A DNA stretch of 64,000 nucleotides, from positions 33,104,810 to 33,168,809 of the forward strand of contig CM077826.1 in NCBI GenBank assembly GCA_039720395.1. Direction: 5' to 3'. Both the position numbers and the translations under genes were made by a program. This document shows, piece after piece, positions 10,301-22,816 of this stretch (positions are counted from its first letter, which is position 1; every line of letters starts with the position of its first letter). The DNA is from Liquidambar formosana (taxonomy: Eukaryota; Streptophyta; Magnoliopsida; Saxifragales; Altingiaceae). Under the pieces are notes generated by a model. The model made no database searches. It saw only the letters and a list, made by a program, of their open reading frames with translations, and was not told where the DNA came from.

Positions 10301-12427
10301 AAGACCTCTCAAGACATGATCCTTTCCACTTGACAGGCAACAAATCCACACTAATCTCTCAGACCTAAGCACTAGAACACCTCATAGATATTATTATAAA
10401 CTGATGTCCATTTCTTATTTTGACAATAGCTTTCTCAGAACATATCCAGATCACATAGTAATGGGCATGTCAGACACATAATTAAATAAGCTATTGAACA
10501 ATACCGAAAGCCCGAAACAAATATTCTTGGGCACTAATAAGCCACCAACCAAAAAAAAAAGGCAAACAAAATGAAAATGAAGGGGGACTTAATTGTATTT
10601 GATGCATTAACAAGACATGATGGCCTATTAATTATCAGATGACATGGCCAAAATGATTTAACAAATGAACTAAAAAGTACCATTGGAAATGTCATCATCC
10701 ATATTTCACATCAAGTTCCAGAAATCAAAAGTATCTCAGTCAACAGATATTTATAAAGATGGATTTGAATTTTGAAATAGTGTTAAATGCCAAAGTATTT
10801 ATTCTGTCGAAAAATGACAATTGCATTGTTAAGGGATAAATGGCAAGATAAAGATGAATTTAAAAAGATGTATTGCCTCAATTTATAAAGCCGATTCTTC
10901 TAATTCGTCATATGGAACAAAAATTCAAACATTTAAATTTCATATCTTTTTCCAGCATACCCAAATATAGTCTTATTCTTCAATGCACAGATCTTAATCA
11001 TAACAGAAGTGATATTTGCAATGAAGCTAACATGAATAAAAAGCCTTTTCAAAGTGGATAAATAAATTCTATAGGAGTACAGAAGAATTTTAAAACTTGA
11101 AAAGTTAAAACATATAATTTTGTATGATTTGAACAACCTCATACATTGAGTGAGAGGTATCCTATTACATTCATTGATGACCGTTCTCAAGAAATTTACT
11201 CCCTTCGTCCCACAAAGATAGGCTATTTTTGCAACTTTTTTTGTCCCAAAATGTTTGTCCACTTTGAAAAATCAAATTATTATTTTTTTGAACTTTCCTA
11301 CACTACCCTTAGTTGTTCAATTATTACTTTCAACAGAAAACCCAATACCAAGCAAGAAAGGGTACTTTTGGAAAGTTAAGAGTTTAAAAAGTGACAAGTC
11401 AATGCAATAATAACTTTTCTTAAACTGCGTGTTTTGTCAAACTTGGCTTATCCTTTTGGCCTATCCTTTTGGGCGGAGGGAGTATTTATTAAGAACTAAT
11501 GATAAAACCATTGAGTAAAATTTATATCAAAATGTGTAAAATGAGAAAATTAACCACATAAAAATGAAACAACTAAGTGAAAATGGACGTGAAAAAAATC
11601 CATTCCATCTGACAACTTCTCTACTTTTCAGAGTATTATTCATAAAACTTACACACCACACATCTCCCAAAATGCCTCAGTAGAAAGCAAAATAAGAAAT
11701 ATTTTCAAAATTTTGAAACTCTATAAATATAAATTCTAGGCCACCTAATTATTTCTTGGGTGAAGCAATATAATATTGTTTACATGCTTTAATTCAAATA
11801 ATGATCCTCTAAAATTATTAATAAAACTTCTTTTGAGCTGTCATTCAGAGAAAATCCCAATTTTAGATCTCAAATTGCCTTGCATACATGGGATGCCAAT
11901 AGAAAAACATAACAATATTAGGATTAACATGAAGTTGATCCATAGTTGGCTATGCATCTAATAGAAGGCTAACAGATGGTTAAGTTCAAATAACATAATT
12001 GTTATATTTTGGACTTTGAATGAAAGTTGAAGGCAAAAACTCCAGGGACTTTTGACCAAAATCATTGGACTTTGGACTTCTAAATTCTAAGTCCCCATGT
12101 ATATCATTTACATTCTACATCTCATACCATGGTTTAAAGTCTCGATCACAAACGCCATCACATCTCAGTCATAGTAGACACAACTTTATGTGTGAAAGAA
12201 TGTTTAAAAAAAAAATCTTTAATCACGAACAAAAATAAAAATAATAATTATTTTCTTTGACTTATGATGTGATAGTTGGTATTAAGTTTACACATAGTAA
12301 AGGGTCTTTTGGAAAAGTAAATAACTATTTGCTTTGACTTTTGACAATGACCAAACATTTTGGGACATCCCAAAATGGAAATGTGATCAAAGTATCAAAT
12401 CAAACACAGTGGGACAAAAAGAGTACA

Positions 12428-12464
<37 letters not shown>

Positions 12465-15400
12465 GCGTCCAGGACAAGCCCAGGATGCGTTTTAGGGCGT
12501 TTTTGGGGGTAAAACGTTCCTGGGCGTTGATTTTTGGGTGGAACACCAACTAGACACGCGCCCTAGAGCTGAGACACGTGTCCTAGGCTCAAAAAACTGT
12601 TTTTTTTTACGTTTTTTGAACAAGGCGTACACCCATTGAGACAAACATAACTTAAAACCCCAAAGCCCTTCACAACTTAAAATCCTAATGTCGCCCTAAG
12701 CCCTTCTAAACCCAAATCACGGCAGTCGACGAAAAGGAGAGAAGAGAGAAACAGCATGAAGCCCCTACCTTCCAACGAACCCATAGCTTGACGATAAGAT
12801 CGCCGATGATGCAACAGATTTCGGTGACACTTCCAACAACAATGATTGCAACAGCCAACGACCATTTTTTCTGGTCGACAAGACTACCAAAATAGGGATG
12901 ATCGACAAGTCAAGGGCCGACGACTGCAAGTCTTCGTCTTCTACTTCTAAGCCTTTTAGTTCTCTTCCTTCACTCTCTAAAGCCAATCGAGATCTGAACC
13001 TTTTATCTTCTTTTATTTTGGTAGTCAACACGTGTTTATGCCTCTTGAGGCAACACATGATGTTGTGAGATCCTTTTTCTTTTCTTTTTTTTTTCTTTTC
13101 TTTTTTTTCCTTTTTTTTTATTTTTATTTTGTGTGTTTGGTCCGTATATCTCCCTTCTTCAAATTTTGTTTGTTTCTCCTTTTTTTTTTTTCCTTTTTTA
13201 GACAGAGTAATATGTTTTAAATTTTTTATATAAAATATGATTTTTATATTTATATATAATTTGTATATGTATAAAAATAAAATTTTTAGATTTTTATATA
13301 TAAAAATAAAATACTCAAAAAACTTACGCCCCACGCCTCGAGGTTTACACCTAGCCCATATATATATATATATATATGGAATAAAGGGCATAATTATCAC
13401 CTTAGTCTAACAAAAGCAATTAAAGAATTATTAATAAATTATTATTTTTTGAAGGGTGGGCCTATTGCCAAAGTTAGAAAGGTTGTTTCCACGGCCTTTT
13501 CAATTTATATACACTAGACTGACATCAATGGGGAAAATAAGAGAAACAAGATGAAAGACGAGACACAGAAAAAGAGGGAAGAGAAAAGACTGAGAAGGCA
13601 GGGAGGGGAGATAAAGGTCACCGCTGTTCAACGCATTTCCATATTGTCTCTCAAAGTGAAGCAAAATCATAGGTCTTTCTATTTATTCATGCTCTCCCCC
13701 ATTCAAAAGAGGAATAGGTGATTATATATAGCTCTGAGACAAACCTGCAGCAAAGAAGAGCACGTTTGAAATAATATACAACTGAATCTCCATAAAGCGA
13801 AGTGTGAATTCAATTAAAATAACAAGAATAATGGACCATCTAGCTTTGCAAGTTTGTGACAATGAGAACGATGTCAATCAAATGTTACCAAAAAAATTGG
13901 GGTTCGATGCTATTGTAGGTAGCAATTGACAATGGTGAATATAATGACCTTCAATTTGCAGGTTTGTGACTGCAATGGTCGTAGATGCCATTGATGAAAA
14001 ATGGATTGTAAGGAATTAATGTAGAAAACTATGCAGCAGAATACATTGAATAACAAAACTTTTAAAACAATTCCTTATAGCCGTGAATCTAATTGTGGTT
14101 CATTACAAAACACAACCTAATTACATGAGAGGGTGATAACTTAGAAGAGGTCCTTAGGACGATAGATTGAAGAATAGTTGAGTAACACAAGTGTCCTGCC
14201 TCCACAGTATCTACACCAAGCAAAAGTCTTCAAATTGTTCTTCCTTTTCTCCTTAGGAATTGCTAGAATAAGATAAGAATACGGAAGAAAGAGAGACCAA
14301 GCTTAGGGCCGGCCAAGGGAAAGAGTGTGTTGTGTGTGTGCTAGCAAGTGCTAGCTTGCTTTTATAGCAACCACAAAGGAGGAGCCGGCCAAGGGGAGTT
14401 TTATCCCTTGTAGGTTTATGCAATTTCCTCTAAATTGCATATTAACCCCAATAACTTTCATCTAATGCAAGTATGGCCCAAAAGATCAATTCCAATTGCA
14501 CTCAAACCCCTTCTCTCATAACTTAAAATCCCACTTTTCTTATGGGTGTATGAGCATTGGGTTCACATTATCTAGTAGTAGGTAGTAGCACTATAAGTGT
14601 CCAATGGAATATTTTCCATTAAGGGTCTAATTGGAACTCCTTCCAATTCCCTATATGAGTGACATCTAGCAATAGCCATGATGTAGTCCTAAATGAAGTG
14701 AAGATAAATCAAAGAACCCTTGGTTACAATTACATCTTTTCATCAGAACAATGTCGCTAATTAATCTATTAGGATATGAAAGTCTATCAAGTCCCTAGTT
14801 TAATACTTATATAAACATTCTCAAATATCAACCCAATAGATACACTATGAAAACTCATTCTCATAGTCATCTCACTATGGCTATAGATTTACATGAGTTA
14901 TATTTGTCAATGCTATGTAAGGCATTCTCTCCCTTTTACTAAAAGTGATAGATCCTTTTTTGATCACACATTTGACTCCATATATGCAGCAATAGAGCCA
15001 ATGAACATATTTGTATGTTCCCTATAGGATATACAATTAGTGCTATAAAACCTCTAAAACTCTATGCACAAGACAACTATGGTGTCTCCGGTTTAAGGAT
15101 TACTTGTACCACTATAACTATGAAATACTGATTAACAGGCAAGTAAAACTCTATTCAATATTCTCAAAATAAGATGGTCACATTCAGTGTACTTGTTCCT
15201 CTAACAAGCACCCACATGTTTAGTCTTAATATCTCCACACGAATAGCTTGAAACTAACTATTTTCCTATAAAGCTAACATAACATGTAAAAGTCTTATAA
15301 TTCATTACTGTCCATCACAATGAACCTTCAACTATGAATGATTTAGGACTTTAGTACAGAGATATAGAATCTCCTAATCACAACATCTTGTGATATCATA

Positions 15401-17704
15401 TTCCCAACTCTAACTCCATATACATATCATGCAAATATAAAATAATAGAATAATGGTCTTTATTAAATAATAATAAATATAATATACAATAAATAAAATC
15501 CTATGATTATTCTTTATCCTTAAAGTATCATCTTTATGATTGGTTGTAGGGCATACAACTAACATATGATGTACATATAAACGGTCGCACCCTTGGAGTG
15601 ATTACATGTGCTAAGCTTGCCAGAGAAGATGACCTTCATCTTTCTCTAAACTCTACAGACCAAATATCCAACCTCACTTTCTCTCTTTGAACGAAGCCAC
15701 CGTTGGTGGCTATGGTCATAGTACCAACCCCTTTCCCTCTCCTCTTTTCTCTTTCTTCGGTTTTTTCTCTCTTCCTTCTTTTGACTTAGTAAGGGTATTC
15801 CAATCTCTCAGTAAAAATGGCTGTGGAAGCAACAATTGCTTCTTTGGCAATATCCTCACCCTTTTTTGAAAAGGGTATACAGTCAAATAAAAGAGACATA
15901 ATAACTTTTATTATGAGAAATAATAATGTTTGGCAGTTTTCATAAGTAAATCAATAAACAGTACAAAAGGTGTGCCTCCTTAATAATAATGAAAAAACAA
16001 GCTCTGCGTCTTAAGTATTAACTATGTTAAAAGACCATAAGAGCGAGCGAGAGCGAGAGAGAACGAGAGAGAGAGAGAGAGAGTCCATTGGACATATTCC
16101 ATCTTTTACGCTCTTCAATTTGAAGATTATTTAGCTTCTTTGAAGATGAAATACAAAAGTTTTTTTTTTTTTTTAACTATTAATAAGAAAAATGAAATAC
16201 ACAAGTTTTGGAAGAGAGAAATGAAGAATGTCAAGAAAAACGGAGAGGAAAGAAAAAATGGGTTTCATACCCTTTTTAGTTGAAAACTCTCATTTCAACC
16301 ATGATGAACTCCCATTAAATTAAATGTTTCCATAATGGCTCAATCTTGACCAAGACTTTGAACCATGTCTGATAACCTACATTGTAAAAATGAATACCCA
16401 ATTTCCAGGATGTGGATCAAGCATTAACTCCATAGCATGGGGAAAACTGAAGTTAAAGAAACAAAGGAAATGAGAAAAGACACCTGATTATATTTTTTGA
16501 CATGATTTGCTTCATCCTTTAGGAGATTGATGGAAAGTATAGAGAAAAGAGGGGGAGGAAAAGAAAAGAGAAGGGGGGGGGGGGAGGAGGGGAGAGGAGA
16601 CCTTGATATGATGTTTGGTCAAGAGGAGATAAAATCTTCTAAAGTAGTATGGTCGTGCACAATGAAAACCTAGAAATGTACCAATACGGAAAGGTGACTT
16701 GATTCAAACTTAAGACCCCAAAAAGACAGCAGGAAAGCCCATAACAACCATGATTAGAGGTGATAAAAAAGGAAAAGTGCAGTAATGATTAAGTGTGCTA
16801 ATGATTTAACAGATGATATGACCCTCATATAGAGCTAAATGGTGAAAAAGGCTTCATAAATTCAACCTCTCTGTTATAGGGACACTTCAAATGTGAGAAG
16901 TACCCGTGTCAGAGTGTTAGACACATGTGACATGGTGCAGGTACTCCAACCAAACACTTCAAAATAGTGAAAAATCTTTAGAAAGTAGACGAATCAACCT
17001 CTTGGACACATGCCTGCACCCAACAACCATACCCAAGTCCATGTAACATAGGTCGACCCCATGTAGTTGAGATTATGGCTTTATTGAGTTGAGATGCAAG
17101 TAGAGTCTCTATGACCTATGCTAAACAAAAACACAACATAGATGATTGATTGATTATAATTGGGCAAGCATGGAAGACAACTCATCAACTGCCAGCATTA
17201 TTCAAACTTCGAACATTTCATTCAACTTGTGATTTCTGTACTATCCCTCAAGAGTCTCATGGACCTAAGCTACTTTTCTCAAAGGAAGAGAGCAATGCGC
17301 ATGAATTTCATGATACTTAAATAATATACTTAGAGAAAGCAAATCCCATCTTTGAAGCATGCTCATCTGTATCCAATAATAGTACCCGTATAGGTTACGA
17401 TACTTGCCCAATATGCGAGGATACGTATCAAACGTATTCCATAAGTATCCAAATTAAAAATAATAAAGTTTAGATATAAATATTTTTTTTTGGGGGGGGG
17501 GGGGGGGGGGTTCTTCTAAGATACATGAGGAATACTTCTTATCCTCCTTTGAAATTTTTTTTATATTTATTTTTGTTGCTGATCAATAAATAAATAAATA
17601 AATAAATAGATACATGAGTGATAGAGAGGGGGGGGAGGGATATTTTAGGGTTGATTTGTAACTTTTTATTTCCCAAAAGCAAAATGATTTCAAAATGTCA
17701 ATTC

Positions 17705-17735
<31 letters not shown>

Positions 17736-17803
17736 GGCAAGAGAGGTTCAATATGCAACTATGAAAAATAGTTCAAAGGAGGCCCCAACTCCATTTATAG
17801 AGT

Positions 17804-17835
<32 letters not shown>

Positions 17836-19443
17836 GGTTTGGTTTCTCCATCACTTCCTCTCTCTTCTTAATCTCATCCTCCCTCTTCTAGGCTTAAAAC
17901 CTCAACCAAGATCTTTGGGCCCTTTCTCTCTCTTTTAATATCTTCATCTTTCACTCTTCCTATGTCATTTTGTGGACTACAAATATGTTTTATGCATATT
18001 CATTCTCTCATCTTAATTGATTTTGTATATGTCCACAATTTTTTATGTTTTTTACATACAGATATTTATTCATCAATGTCTACAACCATATCATATATTC
18101 ATCCTTTACTCTTCATATGCAATATGATTTTTATTTTTTTTTAATTATTCATTTTTATAACAAAGGTGTCCAAGGGCTTTACACCCCGACTAATCCCTTG
18201 GGCAATTGAGACAAGGTACACAAGGAGAAATATTAAGAGAAGGATGAACATAATTTTATCAAAAGACAAGGTTTAATATATATATATATATATATAGATA
18301 TATACGGTTATGTTCCCATCAACACATGTTGATATAAGTTATATCAACGCCATCCATTGGGGGTTGTACCCCTTGCATTGGTCCAATGTACCTCATATCC
18401 CACTAATGCACAAGGTACAACTCTCAATGCGGGTGTTGATATAAGTTATATCAAGACATGCTTACCTGATCATCATCCTATCTATCTATCTATCTATCTA
18501 TCTATATATATAGATAAATTATTGAACACTTAATATAATTCATTTAAAATTTCAATAAAAGGTTGCATGAGGCATATGCCTGATGAGCTAAGGCATACAA
18601 AAGCACAAAAAGATCACCTTTGACTTGCCTTGAGTAGTGAGGCATATGCCTAGTGAGACCCTTGCCTAATTTGTAAGTTTTGATGCTCTTTTGAACTACC
18701 TTGCCCTAAAGCGAGCCTCAAAATATCCTTTTAAAACAATACTTGAAATAGATCCGCATTAAGCTTCTTCTATCATCAATTATTGCAACAATATATCATT
18801 TTGATTTAAAGTACAACTATATGATAGCATGCACACATGATATAATGCAATATTACCAAATAACATGTTATCCATATATTCAATACCATGACACATCATA
18901 TCTATATACTTTCCTGCAAAACAAAAGCAAGATACAGATTAACTATATACACAAATGCATAACAAGTTTTGGAAAGAAAGCAAACCTGGATCGCTCTGAG
19001 GACCTCAACGCGTTTCCTAACCTTCGGTGACAGAGTCTCTAAAACATCTGAGTGCTGTCCAGCCAGACTCTGGAGCTTATTCTGCATAAGACCCAAACCC
19101 CCGAAGGCATCATCAGCAAAGCAAAACAAAACCCCGAAATCATCTGATCAGACAAACACATAATAGTCTGCACAGAAGGTATAACTTGTATAGTTGTATG
19201 AATTAACTCACCTTTAGAGCATTAACTAGACCCGCTCTATCCTCTGCACTAAGAGCTATACACAAGAATAATAGCATGGGTCAGAAATTGAAAATAAGAG
19301 CTATACACAAAAATAAAATAAAATAAAATAAAAAATAGTCAAAGACTGGTACTCCAAAAAAAAAAAAAAAAAAAAAAGAGCAATACGCCAAATAATCCCG
19401 ATGTAGAGCTTGAAATTATTCCAGTTACAAGATAATACGCTTG

Positions 19444-19504
<61 letters not shown>

Positions 19505-19702
19505 CTGTGCGTGTTTGTATCCGTGTGCCAAGATTAGGATTTTTACCAACACAAAGATAAGAACTTGAAATAGCTAAAATTACAAATAGATATATATACA
19601 CAAAGAGATATGTCACGATTGATAAATAGATATACCGGCGGCGGCGGCTGGGAGAGAGGAGCCGAGATCGGACATGTTGAAGGAATCCTTGTTGTTACTC
19701 AT
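7333..19702 (-). CDS. NAP1: NAP1-type nucleosome assembly protein (histone chaperone)
   Basis: Histone H2A/H2B chaperone that shuttles between cytoplasm and nucleus and assists nucleosome assembly. I joined 11 coding exons by GT-AG sites: 19702-19636, 19255-19212, 19081-18986, 9627-9535, 9260-9173, 9093-9032, 8933-8749, 8667-8490, 8386-8343, 7965-7743 and 7401-7333. They total 1149 bases, in frame throughout, giving 382 residues, the usual length for plant NAP1. Landmarks: [20 protein letters not shown] (about 24-43), the NAP core with [18 protein letters not shown] (90-107) and [14 protein letters not shown] (175-188), a basic [12 protein letters not shown] nuclear-localisation candidate (about 229-240), [13 protein letters not shown] (252-264), an acidic tail of Asp/Glu (about 295-352) and a C-terminal CKQQ prenylation box. 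The start is the first ATG in the exon ([13 protein letters not shown]). Intron 3 is 9358 bp and full of repeats. Confidence 0.95.
7555..7570. repeat. Poly(C) run in NAP1 intron 10
   Basis: An uninterrupted cytosine run of about 14 in the 341-bp intron between the last two NAP1 exons; its exact length may be a sequencing uncertainty. Confidence 0.85.
9628..11198. other. NAP1 intron 3, left part, no feature seen
   Basis: AT-rich intron sequence directly upstream of exon 4 in transcription order. No open reading frame with family resemblance, no structured RNA and no clear repeat terminus was recognised. Confidence 0.5.
11199..11482. mobile_element. Stowaway/Tc1-mariner-like MITE in NAP1 intron 3
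   Basis: 284 bp with termini CTCCCTTCGTCCCACAAAG and, on the other strand, CTCCCTCCGCCCAAAAGG, flanked by a TA dinucleotide on each side (11197-11198 and 11483-11484). The CTCCCTCCGTCCC terminus and TA target duplication are typical of Tc1/mariner-derived MITEs. Non-coding. Two more copies lie at 21542-21819 and, interrupted, 43550-46481. Confidence 0.85.
12230..12428. mobile_element. Degraded mariner-type MITE fragment
   Basis: CTTTGACTTTTGACAATGACC, AAACATTTTGGGAC and the right end TGGGACAAAAAGAGTA resemble the internal and terminal parts of the other CTCCCTCCGTCCC MITEs, but the left terminus is not intact. Confidence 0.4.
12429..13378. other. TA-bounded insert of unknown class in NAP1 intron 3
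   Basis: A block with GC-richer ends lies between two (TA)n tracts (about 12429-12461 and 13359-13377). The left end has ACGCGTCC and repeated GGGCGTT/GGGCGTTTT words; the right end has ACGCCCCACGCCTCGAGG. The middle (13070-13330) is T-rich and gives a long Lys-rich reading frame on the minus strand that is low-complexity translation, not a gene. It looks like a mobile insert, but I could not define matching termini. Confidence 0.35.
14007..15564 (-). mobile_element. Probable solo LTR (copia-like) in NAP1 intron 3
   Basis: On the minus strand the segment begins TGTTAGTTGTATGCCCTAC and ends CTACATTAATTCCTTACA, giving TG...CA ends 1558 bp apart. The interior is non-coding, with T-rich and CA-rich stretches usual in LTRs. 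The TGTATGCCCTACAACCAATCA start is one I associate with copia LTRs. The flanking pentamers (TGGAT and TATGA) do not match, so this is a decayed or truncated LTR rather than a clean solo LTR. Confidence 0.5.
15565..18270. other. NAP1 intron 3, right part, microsatellite-rich
   Basis: Holds a (GA)n tract at about 16044-16083, a poly(G) run at about 17493-17511, (AAAT)n at about 17587-17608, an A run at about 17706-17731 and (CT)n at about 17807-17834. No coding region with recognisable similarity. Confidence 0.6.
18305..18480. mobile_element. (TA)n-associated hairpin MITE, copy 6, in NAP1 intron 3
   Basis: Starts ACGGTTATGTTCCCATCAAC and ends GCTTACCTGATCATCATCC, with two GATATAAGTTATATCA palindromes; close to copy 4 at 6041-6215. 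Left flank is (TA)n, right flank is a TATC tetranucleotide repeat (18478-18506). Confidence 0.75.
18478..18516. repeat. (TATC)n(TA)n microsatellite
   Basis: About seven TATC units followed by a short TA tract, at the right edge of hairpin MITE copy 6. Confidence 0.85.
19446..19502. repeat. (TA)n(GA)n microsatellite in NAP1 intron 1
   Basis: About 14 TA units followed by about 13 GA units, in the 380-bp intron between exons 1 and 2. Reading frames over it (YIYIYI, SLSLSL) are low complexity. Confidence 0.9.
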
Positions 19703-19879
19703 TTTAGGGGCTGATTGGACGGAAGGAAAACCCTAGAAAATGAGTGAGTGTGTAATAAAGAAAAGGAAAAAAGGAGGGAGAAGAGGATTTATGCGTGGGG
19801 AAGTGAAACAGAATATAAAATGAGGCTAGTGAGCTGCTCTCTCTCTCTCTCCCTCGCGTCTTAACCTAAAGTTGGTACT

Positions 19880-19900
19880 TCTGGGTTATATATTGAGGCG
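19880..19900 (-). promoter_or_regulatory. Candidate TATA box of NAP1
   Basis: Read on the minus strand the sequence is CAATATATAACCC (TATATAA core at 19886-19892), about 185 bases upstream of the NAP1 ATG. A CT-rich/GA-rich tract (19839-19856) lies between it and the start codon, as is common in plant 5' UTRs. Assigned from sequence and spacing only. Confidence 0.4.
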
Positions 19901-19902
19901 GA

Positions 19903-20729
19903 TAGTGTTAAGTGTTACGCTCTCTGAGGGTGGGTAATGTGCACGGACCAATTATGGGTTGAGAAGGTGCAGGCGTCAGTTGTATAAAAACCACCTGAAT
20001 ACCTGACAGCCTAATTCAAAGCAACAGTTTAGTACGGAGTAGTTTATTAGCTCTCAGTTATTCGCACGGTGGACAAATTTTGACTCCCATTTCAAAGGTA
20101 AATCAGGAAATGGGTAGGCTCAAAATTTTTAAAATAAAACCTAATCAATTTGAGAAGTTTTTTAAGATAAAATAAAATAAAATAAATAAAAAAGTACACA
20201 AAAATTTCAGTCTCTTGGTTTTTTTTCTTATTTTCTTTTTTTTTTTTTTCTTTTTTTGGCTCCATCCACAGTCTCATTACAAAATTTGGTTAGCTTATCG
20301 AATTTGCCTGTCTCCATGTTTACTCTATTTTCCCTCTTCTCTTATGTTCTTTCTCGTTTTTCTCTCTCAGATCTCTTTATTTTATTTTTTTTATTTCTTT
20401 TGATCAAACAAGAGATATCTTAAGCTATTAAACTGCGATGCACAAACTACTTGCAAGCTCATGTTTCAAATAGTAAAAAAACAAAAATTCAAACTTGGGA
20501 CCTCCAGTTCCTAAACTAGGATCCTTTGTCATATGTGCTACTATCATGGGTTCTCTCAGATCTAATTCAAAAAGTAAAACAAAAATAAATAAATAAATAA
20601 ACTAACAAATTTGAAGGTGAGAGAATGAATTAGGAGCATTGCTTCACTAGCCATCATATTTTTTTTGTCGTTTGATAATGGTTCCCTAGTAGCATCACTT
20701 CCTTCTCTTATTAATGTGTGTATATAAAT
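19903..20729. other. NAP1 upstream region, no gene seen
   Basis: Contains the presumed NAP1 promoter at its left edge, T-rich runs around 20219-20252 and no protein-coding region that I recognise. Confidence 0.5.
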
Positions 20730-20890
20730 AAAAAATGACAATCATGTGAACATATGTTGATATTATCGGCCTTGCATTGGGTTTGTTCCTCATGCATTAA
20801 TGGGTTACGGGCTATATTAGGTCAATGTAATGGATATAACCCCTAATGCATAGTGTTGATATGGTGCTTACCTATTAAAGACTGTATATA
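20730..20890. mobile_element. (TA)n-associated hairpin MITE, copy 7 (diverged)
   Basis: Diverged family member: TGTGAACATATGTTGATATTAT at the left, CATTAATGGGTTACGGGCTATATTAGGTCAATG in the centre (words only partly conserved), and TGTTGATATGGTGCTTACCT at the right, followed by (TA)n. Confidence 0.6.
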
Positions 20891-20896
20891 TATATA

Positions 20897-21301
20897 TCTG
20901 AGTTTGAATATTGCAACCCCTTCAAGTGATCTCTCCACCCCACTAATTTTAATTTTTTAAGATTTAAGAAAATATAAAAGGTTTTTATGTAAAGTGGCTG
21001 TGTGGTTTACTAGAAAACATCATTTTGAAAATTTTTGTAAAAAAAAGTTTTTCCAAAATTTACCATTTAAGTAGACTTTTTGGCTATTTATAGTCCCTAT
21101 TTCATTTTTGGCTAAAAAGTCCACTTAAACTATAGATTTTGGAAAAACTTTCTTCTACAAAGTCGTTCAAAATGATGTTTTCTAGTTGATTCCGCGGCCA
21201 CTTTTCCTAAAACCTTTTTATATTTTTATATAAAACTTTAAAATATTTAAATTAGTGGGGTGAAGAGATCACTTGAATGGGTTGCAATATCCGGACCCTA
21301 T
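20897..21301. mobile_element. Foldback MITE with about 190-bp arms
   Basis: The left arm begins GAGTTTGAATATTGCAACCC then TCAAGTGATCTCTCCACC; the reverse complement of the right arm begins GGGTCCGGATATTGCAACCC then TCAAGTGATCTCTTCACC. The arms continue inward through CACTAATTT and AAATATAAAAAGGTTTT to a loop near 21090. The whole 405 bp is one imperfect hairpin. Non-coding; superfamily not determined. Confidence 0.75.
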
Positions 21302-21541
21302 CTATATACCCTCTCCTTAGTTAATGTAGAAAACCACCACTCACTTACCCTAAATAAAAAAGAAAAAAGAAAAAAACCATCATGCAACATTAAATTACCC
21401 TAAATTCATTTATTAATTTGCGTTAATTTTAATGAAATCTTAATGAACTTTGTTTAATCAAGAAGTTGACATAAAGGTTTGTTTGGCATGACAAAAAAAA
21501 ATTATTTTATAAACTTAGAATTTCTATTAGGGTAATTTGTA

Positions 21542-21819
21542 CTCCCTCCGTCTTAGAAATACAGGTTTCTTTCCTTTTTTAACTATCCCAAAATGTTTGT
21601 TACTTTGAAAAGTCAAATTATAAATTTTCCTAACTTTCATATCCTATCATTTATTACACTAAGAATTATTTTAAACACAACCTATGCATTGATAATAGGA
21701 TGTGTACTTTTGGGGAAAAAAAAACATAAAAATTGAGTGGATGACAAATCAATGCATTAACTGCTTTTCTTAATTTATGTGCTTTTTCAAAGAGACCTAT
21801 CTTTGTGGAACAAAGGGAG
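21542..21819. mobile_element. Stowaway/Tc1-mariner-like MITE, second copy
   Basis: 278 bp; termini CTCCCTCCGTCTTAGAAATA and, on the other strand, CTCCCTTTGTTCCACAAAGA; flanked by TA on both sides. Interior shares CCCAAAATGTTTG and AAAAGTCAAATTAT with the copy at 11199. Confidence 0.85.
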
Positions 21820-22816
21820 TATTAATCAAGTGCAATTAAGAAAGATTTTATAAAAATGATATTTTAATGAATATCAAATGTGGTGGCAGCACCACATTAA
21901 GGCTGGCAACGGAGTGATATAGGTGGCACAATTTCAAAAAATGCAATTTAACCCTTTTTGCATGAAAAAAATAGGTGGCAAGTTATGAGAAGATGCTTGA
22001 ATGCAAACTCAACCACAAGTTTGGGTGGAGAATTATGGAGTAAAGAAGGAAAAACAAAGATAGAAAATAGAGAGAGATTTTAGAGATAGAGAGAAAAAGA
22101 AGAAATTGGGGATTTTCGGATTAAAGCAATTCAACTGGAGTGGTGGGTAAGAATTACCGTCTAAACTTGTGTTATGACTATTCTAACTTCTAAGCATTAA
22201 TTTTGAGTTTGATTAGATTCTATAGCTCAATTTTAATTTTTAAAAGCTTGAAAGGAGCTTTAATGGTTTCCAAGAAACTTTAGAAAATTGGTTCTCTCTC
22301 CATACTCAACCAATTAGGCTAAATTTTGGTGGAAACGTTTCTAATATGTTGCACTACCTCGCTATAAAGTTTGCTAAATTTTCATGAAGCCTAGGTTGAG
22401 TTATGAATTTTCAAAGTTATGAAACTAAAATTTTACAGCTGAAACTTTGGTGTTATTTAAATAATTTTGGGAAACAATGGGAACCCGATTTATGTTTTTT
22501 ATGGATAGTACTCTTCATAAGCTTTTTATAGCATCTTGAACCAAGTCATTTGGAGCTAAAATGAAGTTTTTATGATTTTTCAAAGTTGCAGCAAAAAAAG
22601 GAGGGAAAATGGGAAAAATCTGCAAAAGAATCAAAAAACCTTGAGAAGGGTGGGGAAGAAGAAGGGGAAAGTGATAAGGTGCATGATACAAACCCTGGGT
22701 AGAACTCACCTCCTGAAAACCAACTTACAAGTGGAAGGTACCCAAGAGCTAATATACATATGGTCAAAACCATACTTAACCAATGTGGGACATTAGGATC
22801 ATAACATACCTTTGGA
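21820..22816. other. Non-coding stretch between MITE and hAT element
   Basis: No gene recognised. Open frames around 22515-22884 on both strands lack similarity to known families and are probably chance. An ACCAATGTGGGACATTAG word occurs just before the hAT left end. Confidence 0.4.

Noticed and set aside
12765..13400. 211-codon Lys-rich frame on the minus strand
   Set aside because: Driven by A/T-rich low-complexity sequence inside the NAP1 intron between two TA tracts; no domain and no codon bias.
17493..17511. Possible G-quadruplex regulatory site from a poly(G) run
   Set aside because: A single homopolymer next to a T run inside an intron; exact length may be a sequencing artefact, and nothing else supports a function.
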